Source: an uncultured Clostridia bacterium
Lineage (GTDB): Bacteria > Bacillota > Clostridia > Christensenellales > Borkfalkiaceae
DNA length: 64,000 nt
Assembly (NCBI GenBank): GCA_934254815.1
Contig: CAKQME010000014.1
Span: 1-64,000 of the forward strand
Reading direction: 5' to 3'
Positions 51,252-63,678 of the stretch are shown in pieces. The notes beneath the pieces were generated by a model that was not told the origin of the DNA, searched no databases, and worked only from the letters and a program-made list of their open reading frames with translations. Numbering within the stretch: the stretch's first letter is position 1; each line of letters begins with the position of its first letter. A program made the position numbers and the translations under genes.

Positions 51252-51971
51252 TTATGCTTTATTAAGAATGGTTTTCGCTATAAGCGCGTGTCCGTTTGCC
51301 GCGGGGTGTAGACTGTCGTTTTTGTCGGGCGAAAAATACAGCGACGCGCTTTCCGCATATAGCGGAAATAACCCGCAGTCGCGGTACAGATCGATAAGCT
51401 CTATCGCCCAGATGTCCGCCGCTTTTCTTTCCGCTTCGACGTATTCTTCGAGATAATTGCCGACGCGGTTGGCGTAAAGCTCCGACGACTGTATATTGTC
51501 TCCGCCGAAATACGCGTAGGCGCGGTGCAGGGGAGTCAGCATTATTATTCTTTTGTCGGGATAATTTTGTCTGACGTAAGAATAAAACTTGTTAAGTCTG
51601 CCTTTGAACGTGTCGTCCGAAAAGATGAATTCCCGCTTTTTTCTCGCCGCAAAACGGGTAAAATTGCCGTTTTCGTCGCTGTCGCAGGCTACGTTTTCGG
51701 TGTGTTCGGTAAAAAATTCACCGAGAGCGACTCCGCCGTTGAAATCGTTCGTGCCGATCAGTACGAATAATATATCGAAGTCGTTGCCGACCGTTTTTTT
51801 CATATTTTCGAGCTGAGAAAACAGATCTGCCGACTGCGCGCCGTTTACGCCGAACCCGTAGGTTTTCGCGCCCGTCGCTTCTGCAATGTATTCGATATAA
51901 CGCTTATCCGTGCCGATACCGTCGGTTATACTGTCGCCTAAAAAACATATTCTGTCAGTGCTTTTTATCAT
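51252..51971 (-). CDS. SGNH/GDSL-family hydrolase
   Basis: 239 residues. Block I is FLGDSITDGIGTD (nucleophile Ser near residue 13), block III GTNDFNGG near 73, and block V DSLHPAANGH near 225. It has no signal peptide, so it is probably cytoplasmic, acting on an acylated small molecule or sugar. AAGGAA is seven bases before the ATG. It is cotranscribed with ispDF. Confidence 0.9.
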   Translation of the reverse strand: MIKSTDRICFLGDSITDGIGTDKRYIEYIAEATGAKTYGFGVNGAQSADLFSQLENMKKTVGNDFDILFVLIGTNDFNGGVALGEFFTEHTENVACDSDENGNFTRFAARKKREFIFSDDTFKGRLNKFYSYVRQNYPDKRIIMLTPLHRAYAYFGGDNIQSSELYANRVGNYLEEYVEAERKAADIWAIELIDLYRDCGLFPLYAESASLYFSPDKNDSLHPAANGHALIAKTILNKA

Positions 51972-52044
51972 GATTGCTTTCCTTAATATATAATAAATAC
52001 GGGGTTATGTTATTAAAAGTCGTTTCCGACGCCCGAAAACCTTT

Positions 52045-52287
52045 TTAAGAGATAATCTCGTATAAAGAAGAAGCCTCTTCCTTTTTTACGACCGGGGCTA
52101 AATTCAAAACTCTGAATTTAACCGTTTCGTCTCCGAACCGTATTTCGGCAACGTCGCCCACCTTTAACGTGTAAGACGGCTTTACTTCTCTTCCGTTTAC
52201 GGTCACTCTGCCGCCTTTGACGGCTTCGTTGGCTACCGTTCTGCGCTTCAACAGGCGCGAAACTTTCAAAAATTTGTCTATTCTCAT
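52045..52287 (-). CDS. rqcP: S4-domain RNA-binding protein RqcP
   Basis: 80 residues, one S4 domain: MRIDKFLKVSRLLKRRTVAN, AVKGGRVTVNGREVKPSYTL. It matches RqcP (YabO), which acts with RqcH in alanine tailing during ribosome quality control. Family resemblance is strong; Hsp15-type proteins are similar but longer. It is divergent from rpoB. Confidence 0.85.
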   Translation of the reverse strand: MRIDKFLKVSRLLKRRTVANEAVKGGRVTVNGREVKPSYTLKVGDVAEIRFGDETVKFRVLNLAPVVKKEEASSLYEIIS

Positions 52288-52336
52288 AAAAAATCCTTAA
52301 AAAAATCGACTAAATTCAAAAACGGCTTAAAAACCC

Positions 52337-52365
52337 TTGACAGATTGTCGATTTTATATTATAAT
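52337..52365 (+). promoter_or_regulatory. Perfect promoter of rpoB-rpoC
   Basis: TTGACA (52337-52342), 17-bp spacer, TATAAT (52360-52365). The ATG at 52540 implies a leader of about 170 nt. No rplK/A/J/L genes lie before it. The leader has no strong hairpin that I can see. Confidence 0.88.
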
Positions 52366-52539
52366 TCTATAATGCTATAAAATCTATAATAGCGTCTTTT
52401 TACGCTGTCCGCAAATAAAAAGGTCGAACACCCGCCGAAAGACGCAAAAAATTTTCCGCTTTTTCTTATGTTTTCATTATACACCTAAACGGAAATAAAA
52501 TCAAGATAATTTGCAAAAAAAATCAAAGGAGAGGTTTTA

Positions 52540-55500
52540 ATGACGCGCAATTTACCTATCAGGAAGTTCGGCAACGTCGAGAGAAGGACCTTCGCGAAGA
52601 TCGAAGAAGTGCAGCCTATGCCCTATCTCATCGAGATTCAGAGGGATTCTTACAAGAGTTTTATCGAAGAGGGTATCAGCGAGGTGTTCGAGGACTATTC
52701 CCCGATAACCGACTATTCCGACCGCTTTGAGCTTTATTTTCTCGATCATTCTCTTTCCGACAAACCTAAGTACGATGAAAAGGAATGTCGTGACCGCGAC
52801 GCTACTTACGCCGTTCAGTTAAAGGTAAAGGTAAGGCTTGTCAACAAGGTAACGAACGAGATTATCGATCAGGACGTGTTTATGGGCGAACTCCCCAAGA
52901 TGACGGACAACGGCTCGTTCATTATCAACGGCGCGGAGCGCGTTATCGTTTCGCAGCTTGTTCGTTCTCCGGGCGTCTATAACGGTTTCGAATATTCCAA
53001 ATCGGGAAAGAAACTGTATCAGACGACGGTTATCCCCAACAGGGGCGCATGGCTCGAATTCGAGCAGGACTCGGATAACGTTCTCTGGGTAAAAGTAGAC
53101 AGAACGCGTAAACTTACGGCTTCGCTTCTTCTCCGCGCGCTCGGTTTCGGTACCAACGAGCAGATAACCGAAATTTTCGGTGACGACGCTATGCTTGCCG
53201 CTACTATGAGCAAAGACGTAGCCTGCACCGAAAGCGAGGGCTTGTACGAATTGTACAGAAGAATCCGCCCCGGCGAAGTTCCTACCGAAGACGCCGTAAG
53301 ACAGCAGCTTAAAAACCTTTTCTACGATCCGAGAAGATACGATTGCGCCAAGGTCGGCAGATATAAGTTCAACAAACGCCTTAATATGGGCGTGAGAGCG
53401 GTCGGCTGTACGGCTTACGAAGATATAATCAACGAAGACGGCGAACTTCTCGTTAAAAAAGGCGAGGTGATTTCCGCCGAAGCCGCGAAACTCATTCAGA
53501 ACAGCGGTATCAACGAAATCTACGTTCTCGTAAACGGAGATAAAAAACACAAGATGATAGCAAACAACGTTGCGGAATTCAAAGCCGTGACGGGGCTTGA
53601 TTGTCATCTCTTCGGTCTTACCGAAAACATACATTACCCCAACTTCAAATTCGAAAAAGAACTTGCCGAAGCTATCAAGTCGTCGGACGTCGAGACCGTT
53701 GCGGATAAGTATATCGATAAAATAAACGATATATTCTATATGCAGGAAGTCGTTCCGGCTGCGGGCGAAGAGCTTAAACCCGAAGATAAGAAGAATGCCG
53801 AGAAGAGAAGAGAACTCAGAAGAAAGTTCGTCTATTCCTGCGGCGCGCTGTTCGATATCTTAGGCGGCGAAGTTCCCGAAAAACTTACGGCGGAGCAGAA
53901 GAAAAACATCAAGCTCGCGCTCGATAAGCTTAATCATAAACATATCACCGTTGACGATATCATCGCTACGGTTTCCATAAATCTCGATTTGAACTACGGC
54001 ATCGGCACAGTGGACAATATCGACCACTTAGGCAACAGACGCGTGCGTTCCGTAGGCGAACTTTTGCAGAACCAGTTCAGAATAGGTATTTCGAGACTTG
54101 AAAGAGTAATCAAAGAGAGAATGTCCACGCAGGATCCGAAAGACGTTTCGCCCACGGGTCTTGTAAACGTCCGCCCGGTATCGAGCGCGATCAAAGAATT
54201 CTTCGGTTCTTCGCAGTTGTCTCAGTTTATGGATCAGACGAACCCGATAGCGGAACTTACGCATAAGAGAAAACTTTCCGCGTTGGGTCCCGGCGGTCTT
54301 AACAGAGAACGCGCGACGTTCGAAGTCCGAGACGTTCACTATACGCATTACGGTCGTATGTGTCCGATAGAGACCCCCGAAGGTCAGAATATCGGTCTTA
54401 TCACTTCGCTTTCGGCTTATGCGAAAGTAAACGAATACGGCTTTATAGAATCGGCTTACAGAAGAGTCGATAAAGCGACGGGTAAAGTTACCGATATAGT
54501 CGATTATCTTACAGCCGACAGAGAGGACGCGTTCGTTATAGCTCAGGCAAACGAACCGCTCGACGAAGAGGGTCGTTTCGTCAACGCCCGCGTAGCGTGC
54601 AGAAGAAGAGACGAAATAACCGAGCTTCCGAGAGAAGAAATAGATTACGTCGACGTATCGCCCAAACAGCTCGTTTCGGTCGCTACCGCGCTTATACCTT
54701 TCCTTGAAAACTGCGATACGAACCGTGCGTTGATGGGTTCCAACATGCAACGTCAGGCAGTTCCGCTTCTCAAACCCGAAACGCCTATCGTCGGCACGGG
54801 TATCGAAGCCAAAATCGCTTACGATTCGGGCGTACTCGTAATAGCCAAAGAAGCGGGTAAAGTCAAATACGTTTCGGGCAGCGAAATAGTCGTCAACGAA
54901 GACGACGGCACTACCGGCGGCTTCGACAGAGTATATACGCTTAAGAAATTCCAGCGTTCCAACCAAGGCACATGCCTTAATCAGCACCCCATAGTAAACA
55001 CGGGCGATATCGTCACGAAAGGAATGATCCTTGCGGACGGACCCGCTACCTGCGACGGCGAACTCGCGCTCGGCAGAAACATTCTCATCGGCTTTATGAC
55101 GTGGGAAGGTTATAACTACGAGGACGCTATATTGCTTTCCGAAAAACTCGTACAGAACGACCTCTTCACCTCTATACATATAGAGGAACACGAAATAGAG
55201 TGCCGCGAAACGAGACTCGGTGAAGAAGAAATAACCAGAGATATACCGAACGTAGGAGATGACGCGCTTAAAGACCTCGACGAAGAGGGTATCATAAGAA
55301 TAGGCGCAGAAGTTACCAGCGGCGATATTCTCGTAGGTAAAGTAACGCCTAAGGGCGAAACCGAGCTTACCCCCGAAGAGAGACTTTTAAGAGCTATTTT
55401 CGGTGAGAAAGCAAGAGAAGTAAGAGATTCTTCGTTGCGCGTTCCGCACGGCGAAGGCGGTATTGTAGTAGACGTAAAGAAATTTACGAGAGCCAATAAG

Positions 55501-56550
55501 GACGAGCTTTCTCCGGGCGTAAATCAACTCATAAGAGTTTATATAGCTCAGAAGAGAAAGATTTCCGTCGGAGATAAGATGGCGGGACGTTACGGTAACA
55601 AGGGCGTCGTGTCGAGAATACTTCCCGAAGCGGATATGCCGTTCCTTGCGGACGGAACTCCGTTGCAGATAGTTCTTAACCCGCTCGGCGTTCCCTCCCG
55701 AATGAATATCGGTCAGGTTCTCGAAGTGCATTTGTCGCTCGTCTGCAAGCAACTCGGCTGGAAGATCGCAACGCCCGTATTCGACGGTGCGTCCGAAACC
55801 GATATAAGAGAATTGCTCCGCGAAAATCATTTCGTAAACCCCTACGGCGAAGTTGACGGTAAGATTCAGCTTTACGACGGCAGAACGGGCGAACCGTTCG
55901 AACACAGAGTAACGGTCGGCTATATGTATATGATCAAGTTGCACCACCTGGTCGACGATAAGATTCACGCTCGTTCGGTCGGTCCTTACTCGGTAGTTAC
56001 GCAGCAACCCCTTGGCGGAAAGGCGCAATTCGGCGGACAACGTTTCGGTGAGATGGAAGTCTGGGCATTGGAAGCTTACGGCGCGTCGCATATTCTTCAG
56101 GAAATCCTTACGGTTAAATCCGACGACGTAGTGGGCAGAGTAAAGACTTACGAATCGATAGTAAAGGGCAACGACATTTCAGAACCGGGCATCCCCGAAT
56201 CGTTCAAGGTTCTCCTTAAAGAACTTCAGTCGCTCGCGCTCGATATGAAAGTGCTTACCGAAAATCACGAAGAAATTAACCTTAAAGATCTTACCGAGGA
56301 CGCTGACGACGTCAACCTCAACGAAAGAGAGAAAGAACATATCGATTACGTCGATCTCGATTTCGGTGACGAAAACGAAGAGGAAAAAGAAGAATCGGAC
56401 GACGAGGAAGAGAACGACGCTTCTTCGATATTCGACGAATTCGACGACGTTCAGCCTGCCGAAGAAGATGAGGAATTCAAATCGAACGAGCTTTTCGACG
56501 ATTTTGACGATCTCGACGATATAGATTCGGACGACGAGGACGATAATTAA
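52540..56550 (+). CDS. rpoB: RNA polymerase beta subunit RpoB
   Basis: 1336 residues, longer than the 1193 of Bacillus subtilis. The rifampicin region is near 554 (FGSSQLSQFMDQTNPIAELT, HKRKLSALGPGG) with wild-type residues, and the conserved SVGDKMAGRYGNKG is near 1010. About 90 extra residues lie before the rifampicin region (roughly 345-475). The C-terminal 90 residues are an acidic tail (for example ENEEEKEESDDEEEND). AAGGAG precedes the ATG. rpoC follows after 14 bp. Confidence 0.98.
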   Translation: MTRNLPIRKFGNVERRTFAKIEEVQPMPYLIEIQRDSYKSFIEEGISEVFEDYSPITDYSDRFELYFLDHSLSDKPKYDEKECRDRDATYAVQLKVKVRLVNKVTNEIIDQDVFMGELPKMTDNGSFIINGAERVIVSQLVRSPGVYNGFEYSKSGKKLYQTTVIPNRGAWLEFEQDSDNVLWVKVDRTRKLTASLLLRALGFGTNEQITEIFGDDAMLAATMSKDVACTESEGLYELYRRIRPGEVPTEDAVRQQLKNLFYDPRRYDCAKVGRYKFNKRLNMGVRAVGCTAYEDIINEDGELLVKKGEVISAEAAKLIQNSGINEIYVLVNGDKKHKMIANNVAEFKAVTGLDCHLFGLTENIHYPNFKFEKELAEAIKSSDVETVADKYIDKINDIFYMQEVVPAAGEELKPEDKKNAEKRRELRRKFVYSCGALFDILGGEVPEKLTAEQKKNIKLALDKLNHKHITVDDIIATVSINLDLNYGIGTVDNIDHLGNRRVRSVGELLQNQFRIGISRLERVIKERMSTQDPKDVSPTGLVNVRPVSSAIKEFFGSSQLSQFMDQTNPIAELTHKRKLSALGPGGLNRERATFEVRDVHYTHYGRMCPIETPEGQNIGLITSLSAYAKVNEYGFIESAYRRVDKATGKVTDIVDYLTADREDAFVIAQANEPLDEEGRFVNARVACRRRDEITELPREEIDYVDVSPKQLVSVATALIPFLENCDTNRALMGSNMQRQAVPLLKPETPIVGTGIEAKIAYDSGVLVIAKEAGKVKYVSGSEIVVNEDDGTTGGFDRVYTLKKFQRSNQGTCLNQHPIVNTGDIVTKGMILADGPATCDGELALGRNILIGFMTWEGYNYEDAILLSEKLVQNDLFTSIHIEEHEIECRETRLGEEEITRDIPNVGDDALKDLDEEGIIRIGAEVTSGDILVGKVTPKGETELTPEERLLRAIFGEKAREVRDSSLRVPHGEGGIVVDVKKFTRANKDELSPGVNQLIRVYIAQKRKISVGDKMAGRYGNKGVVSRILPEADMPFLADGTPLQIVLNPLGVPSRMNIGQVLEVHLSLVCKQLGWKIATPVFDGASETDIRELLRENHFVNPYGEVDGKIQLYDGRTGEPFEHRVTVGYMYMIKLHHLVDDKIHARSVGPYSVVTQQPLGGKAQFGGQRFGEMEVWALEAYGASHILQEILTVKSDDVVGRVKTYESIVKGNDISEPGIPESFKVLLKELQSLALDMKVLTENHEEINLKDLTEDADDVNLNEREKEHIDYVDLDFGDENEEEKEESDDEEENDASSIFDEFDDVQPAEEDEEFKSNELFDDFDDLDDIDSDDEDDN

Positions 56551-56564
56551 GCGGAGGAAAGAGA

Positions 56565-60377
<3,813 letters not shown>

Positions 60378-60402
60378 AAACAACCGAAAAAATTATAAAA
60401 AT

Positions 60403-60447
60403 AACGGCGGAAAGGAAATTTATTTCCTTTCCGCCGTTGGTTTTTTA
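60403..60447 (+). terminator. Terminator after rpoC
   Basis: AACGGCGGAAAGGAAAT (60403-60419) pairs with ATTTCCTTTCCGCCGTT (60422-60438). TTTTTT follows at 60441-60446. Confidence 0.92.
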
Positions 60448-60476
60448 TACGGGTTTATCGAACGATAATTTATATG

Positions 60477-60508
60477 GCCGAAGAGTGTAAAAACTCTTCG
60501 GCTATTTT
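60477..60508 (+). terminator. Second terminator-like hairpin after rpoC
   Basis: GCCGAAGAGT (60477-60486) pairs with ACTCTTCGGC (60493-60502) and is followed by TATTTT. It acts as a backup to the first terminator. Confidence 0.8.
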
Positions 60509-60577
60509 GCACTGTCATAATGAGATAAAAGTACAATGGCAGGCAAAAGGACATAATAAGAACGGACTAACTTAATA

Positions 60578-60675
60578 CAGTGGGATATTTCGCTTGCGCT
60601 CAATATGACACATATAATTTTAAATTTTCTTGTCATTCTGAGTGAAACGAAGAATCCCACCGAAAAAGCGCGGAG
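60578..60675 (-). repeat. Palindromic repeat block G, arms in the reverse order
   Basis: CAGTGGGATATTTCGCTTGC (from 60578) ends in TGACA at 60610. TGTCATTCTGAGTGAAACGA begins at 60631 and the arm runs to about 60675. These are the arms of the family with left and right swapped. A variant GGTCGGACAGTCAG follows. It lies between the rpoC terminators and the Pho box. Confidence 0.8.
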
Positions 60676-60744
60676 AAATTATACGGTCGGACAGTCAGTC
60701 GGATTAGCCTCGGACTGCCGTCACGGTATCTCGGACTGTCAAGC

Positions 60745-60772
60745 TTTACATAGAGTTTACAATCGTTTTACT
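60745..60772 (+). promoter_or_regulatory. Pho box upstream of the pst operon
   Basis: TTTACA (60745-60750), TTTACA (60756-60761) and TTTACT (60767-60772) repeat with an exact 11-bp period, matching the PhoP consensus TTWACA-N5-TTWACA. A -10 box TATAAT (60805-60810) with a weak -35 follows, as expected for a PhoP-activated promoter. The expected TSS is near 60817, leaving a leader of almost 200 nt with a hairpin (GGCACA...TGTGTC) of unknown role. Confidence 0.75.
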
Positions 60773-61013
60773 CAAATTAGCCTGTTAAATATTTTTTAAA
60801 GAGTTATAATATAGGCGTAAAAAGCGAACGGGTGATGACCTTAGGCACAGGCGATTGTGTCGGAACTCGCCAAAATATTGATATTTTCACGTTTTTGGCA
60901 AATTCTCGTTTGAAGTACATTAAGTACGTCTGCGTTTGTATTTACCAACAATTATCTGTGACTAGCCGATTACAAATATAAAAGAAAATAACTAAAGGAG
61001 AATCAAATAGGTT

Positions 61014-61889
61014 ATGAAAAAGAAAATTATGGCAATCATCGCGGGAATTCTTTCCGCAGTAACGCTCTTCGCGTTTGTAGGGTGCGGCAATAAGAACACA
61101 GAAAAGAACATTCTCGTTGTCTGCAGAGAAGCTTCCAGCGGAACGAGAGAAGCGTTCGATAAATTCGTAGGGCTTAAAGCAGACGAAATTACTTCCGATA
61201 AAGAAGAGTATGGTTCTACCGGTAACGTTCGTGAAAAGGTCTCTTCTACCGAAACGGCAATAGGCTATATATCCCTTGCGTCGGTAAACGACAGCGTAAA
61301 AGTTCTTACGGTAGACGGCGTTGAGGCTACAGAAGACAACGTCCGCGCAGATAAATATAAAATACAGCGTCCGTTCCTGCTTTTAACAAACAAAAGCGTA
61401 ACTCTTCAGCCTGCCGCGCAGGACTTCTTCAATTACTGTATGTCCAAAATCGCGAAAAGCGGCATAACGGCAACCAACGGAATACTTACCGCCGATTTTG
61501 ACAGCCGTAGCGAATATACTGTTCCCGAAAACGCGTTGAGCGGAGACGTTATAGTAAAAGGTTCTACGTCGATGCAGGATATGATGGAAAAGCTCATTGC
61601 CGACTATCAGAAACTTCTCGGTGATAAAGCTAAAGACGTTAAATTCACTTTCGGCTTCAACGGTTCGAGCGAGGGTAGAACGCTTGCTAAAAACGATACG
61701 AACGGAACGTCGATAGGCGTTGCAAGCTCTTCTTCTCCCGACGAGGCTTATACCGAAACGACCCTTTGCCTTGACGCCGTAGCGGTTATCGTAAATAAGA
61801 ATAACGATAAAATTTCAGATATCAACGCGGCGATACTTAAAGATATCTACACGGGTAAAATAAAGAAGTTCAGCGAAATAAAGGGTTAA
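61014..61889 (+). CDS. pstS: Phosphate-binding lipoprotein PstS with circularly permuted halves
   Basis: 291 residues. The signal peptide ends at lipobox AFVGC (Cys24). The order of the two halves is swapped. Residues 33-150 carry VVCREASSGTREAFDKF, AIGYISLASVNDSVKVLTVD and RPFLLLTNK, normally the second half. Residues 175-291 carry VKGSTSMQDMMEKL, FGFNGSSEGRTLA, DAVAVIVNKNND and LKDIYTGKIKKFSEIKG, normally the first half. All key phosphate-site pieces are present. AAAGGAG lies upstream. It leads the Pho-box pst operon. Confidence 0.85.
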   Translation: MKKKIMAIIAGILSAVTLFAFVGCGNKNTEKNILVVCREASSGTREAFDKFVGLKADEITSDKEEYGSTGNVREKVSSTETAIGYISLASVNDSVKVLTVDGVEATEDNVRADKYKIQRPFLLLTNKSVTLQPAAQDFFNYCMSKIAKSGITATNGILTADFDSRSEYTVPENALSGDVIVKGSTSMQDMMEKLIADYQKLLGDKAKDVKFTFGFNGSSEGRTLAKNDTNGTSIGVASSSSPDEAYTETTLCLDAVAVIVNKNNDKISDINAAILKDIYTGKIKKFSEIKG

Positions 61890-61890
61890 T

Positions 61891-63678
61891 ATGAATCAGG
61901 CTAAAGCAAAAGAAAAGGCTTTTAAAATACTGTTTGCGTTCACTGCGATTATCTGTATAATCGCAGTGATAGCCATATTTGCGTTTCTTATAGCGCAGAG
62001 TATACCGGTGTTCCGCAAAATAGGTTTTTTCAAATTCGTCTTCGGTCAGAGCTGGTATCCGAACGCGAACGATAAATATAATTCCGATCTCAGCGGCGAA
62101 TACGGCGTGTTTAAGATGATTATCGGCACGATAGTCGCCACGACGGGTTCGGTTGCGTTCGGCGGAATACTCGGATATTTCACCGCCGTGTTTATCTCGA
62201 AATTCTGCCCCCGCAGACTTAAAAAGATATTTACGGCGATAATCAACTTATTGGCGGGTATTCCGTCGGTAATATTCGGTTTTTTCGGTATGAGAGTATT
62301 GCTTCCGTTGCTCGGTAACTTCTCCGATAACGGCAGCGGCAGCGGACTTCTCGCCGTGTCACTCGTATTGGGGCTTATGATACTTCCGACGGTCGTATCG
62401 CTTTCGAAAACCAGTATCGACGCCGTACCCGAAAGCTATTACGAGGGCGCGAGAGCGCTCGGCGCGACTCACGAACAAGCGGTTTTCGGCGCGGTAGTAC
62501 CTGCGGCTAAATCGGGTATAATCGCATCGATAATACTCGGCGTGGGCAGGGGCGTCGGTGAGACGATGGCTGTAATTATGGTCGCGGGTAACGCCGTCAA
62601 CTATCCGCAGGGGCTTTTCAAGAGCTTCAGAGTTCTGACCGCAAATATCGTAATGGAAATGGGTTACGCGGGCGAAGTTCAGCTCGGCGCGCTTATAGCC
62701 ACGGGCGTCGTTCTGCTTGCTTTCATATTTATCGTAAACGTGCTGTTGGGGCTTGTTACGGGCGGCAGAAAAAAGAATAAAGGCGGCAGAAAACTCAATC
62801 TCGAATGGCTTGCAAAATTTAAGCAGAAAATAAAAATCGAGTTCGTCGGCAGAATTTTCTCCTGTATATGCGCGGCGATAGGCTCGATAGGTCTTTTGTC
62901 GATATTGGCTTTCGTATGCGTAAACGGTATACCGCATTTAAGCTGGGGGCTTCTGTTCGGCAAATACGAACTGGCGGGCGCGATAAGTATATTCCCGTCG
63001 ATAGTCACTACGTTTTTAACCGTTCTTATAAGTTTGCTGGTAGCCGTTCCGATAGGCGTTTTCACCGCGGTATTTTTAAACGAATATACAAAACGAGGAA
63101 GTAAACTCGTAAAGGTGATTCGCTCCGCGATAGATATTTTAAGCGGTATTCCGTCGATAGTTTACGCGCTTTTCGGTATGGTGACGTTCGTGGTGTGGTT
63201 CGGCAATAAAATGTCGATTCTGGCGGGCAGTTTCACGATAGCCATAATGCTTTTGCCGACCGTCGTGAGATCTACCGAAGAAAGCCTTAAAGCCGTAGCC
63301 GATTCGCTGAGAGAGGGCAGTTACGCGCTCGGCGCGGGCAAAGTAAGAACTATTTTCAAAGTGGTTTTGCCGAGCGCGCTTCCCGGTATAACCTCGGCGG
63401 TTATACTTGCGATGGGCAGGGTGGTTTCCGAATCCGCGCCGTTTATGTACACTATGGGGTCGTCGATAATGCAGACTCCGACAAGTCCGCTCGACGGCGG
63501 AGCCACGCTTGCGGTCGCGCTGTATCGTCTGGCGGGCGAGGGTAAATTTTTAAACGAAGCTTACGCGACGGCTTTCGTATTGCTTGTTATAGTGCTTGGG
63601 CTTAATATGCTCGCCGCATTCGTTTCCGCAAGACTTGATAAAAAACTGAGAGGAAGTAAAAATGGGAAAAAACATTGA
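61891..63678 (+). CDS. Fused phosphate transport permease PstC-PstA
   Basis: 595 residues. The N-terminal half is PstC (ARALGATHEQAVFGAVVPAAKSGI, an EAA loop near 190). The C-terminal half is PstA (GSYALGAGKVRTIFKVVLPS near 475, IDILSGIPSIVYALFGM near 410). Each half has about six helices; the join is a charged linker near 295-320. It lies one base after pstS and overlaps pstB by 17 bases. Confidence 0.92.
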   Translation: MNQAKAKEKAFKILFAFTAIICIIAVIAIFAFLIAQSIPVFRKIGFFKFVFGQSWYPNANDKYNSDLSGEYGVFKMIIGTIVATTGSVAFGGILGYFTAVFISKFCPRRLKKIFTAIINLLAGIPSVIFGFFGMRVLLPLLGNFSDNGSGSGLLAVSLVLGLMILPTVVSLSKTSIDAVPESYYEGARALGATHEQAVFGAVVPAAKSGIIASIILGVGRGVGETMAVIMVAGNAVNYPQGLFKSFRVLTANIVMEMGYAGEVQLGALIATGVVLLAFIFIVNVLLGLVTGGRKKNKGGRKLNLEWLAKFKQKIKIEFVGRIFSCICAAIGSIGLLSILAFVCVNGIPHLSWGLLFGKYELAGAISIFPSIVTTFLTVLISLLVAVPIGVFTAVFLNEYTKRGSKLVKVIRSAIDILSGIPSIVYALFGMVTFVVWFGNKMSILAGSFTIAIMLLPTVVRSTEESLKAVADSLREGSYALGAGKVRTIFKVVLPSALPGITSAVILAMGRVVSESAPFMYTMGSSIMQTPTSPLDGGATLAVALYRLAGEGKFLNEAYATAFVLLVIVLGLNMLAAFVSARLDKKLRGSKNGKKH

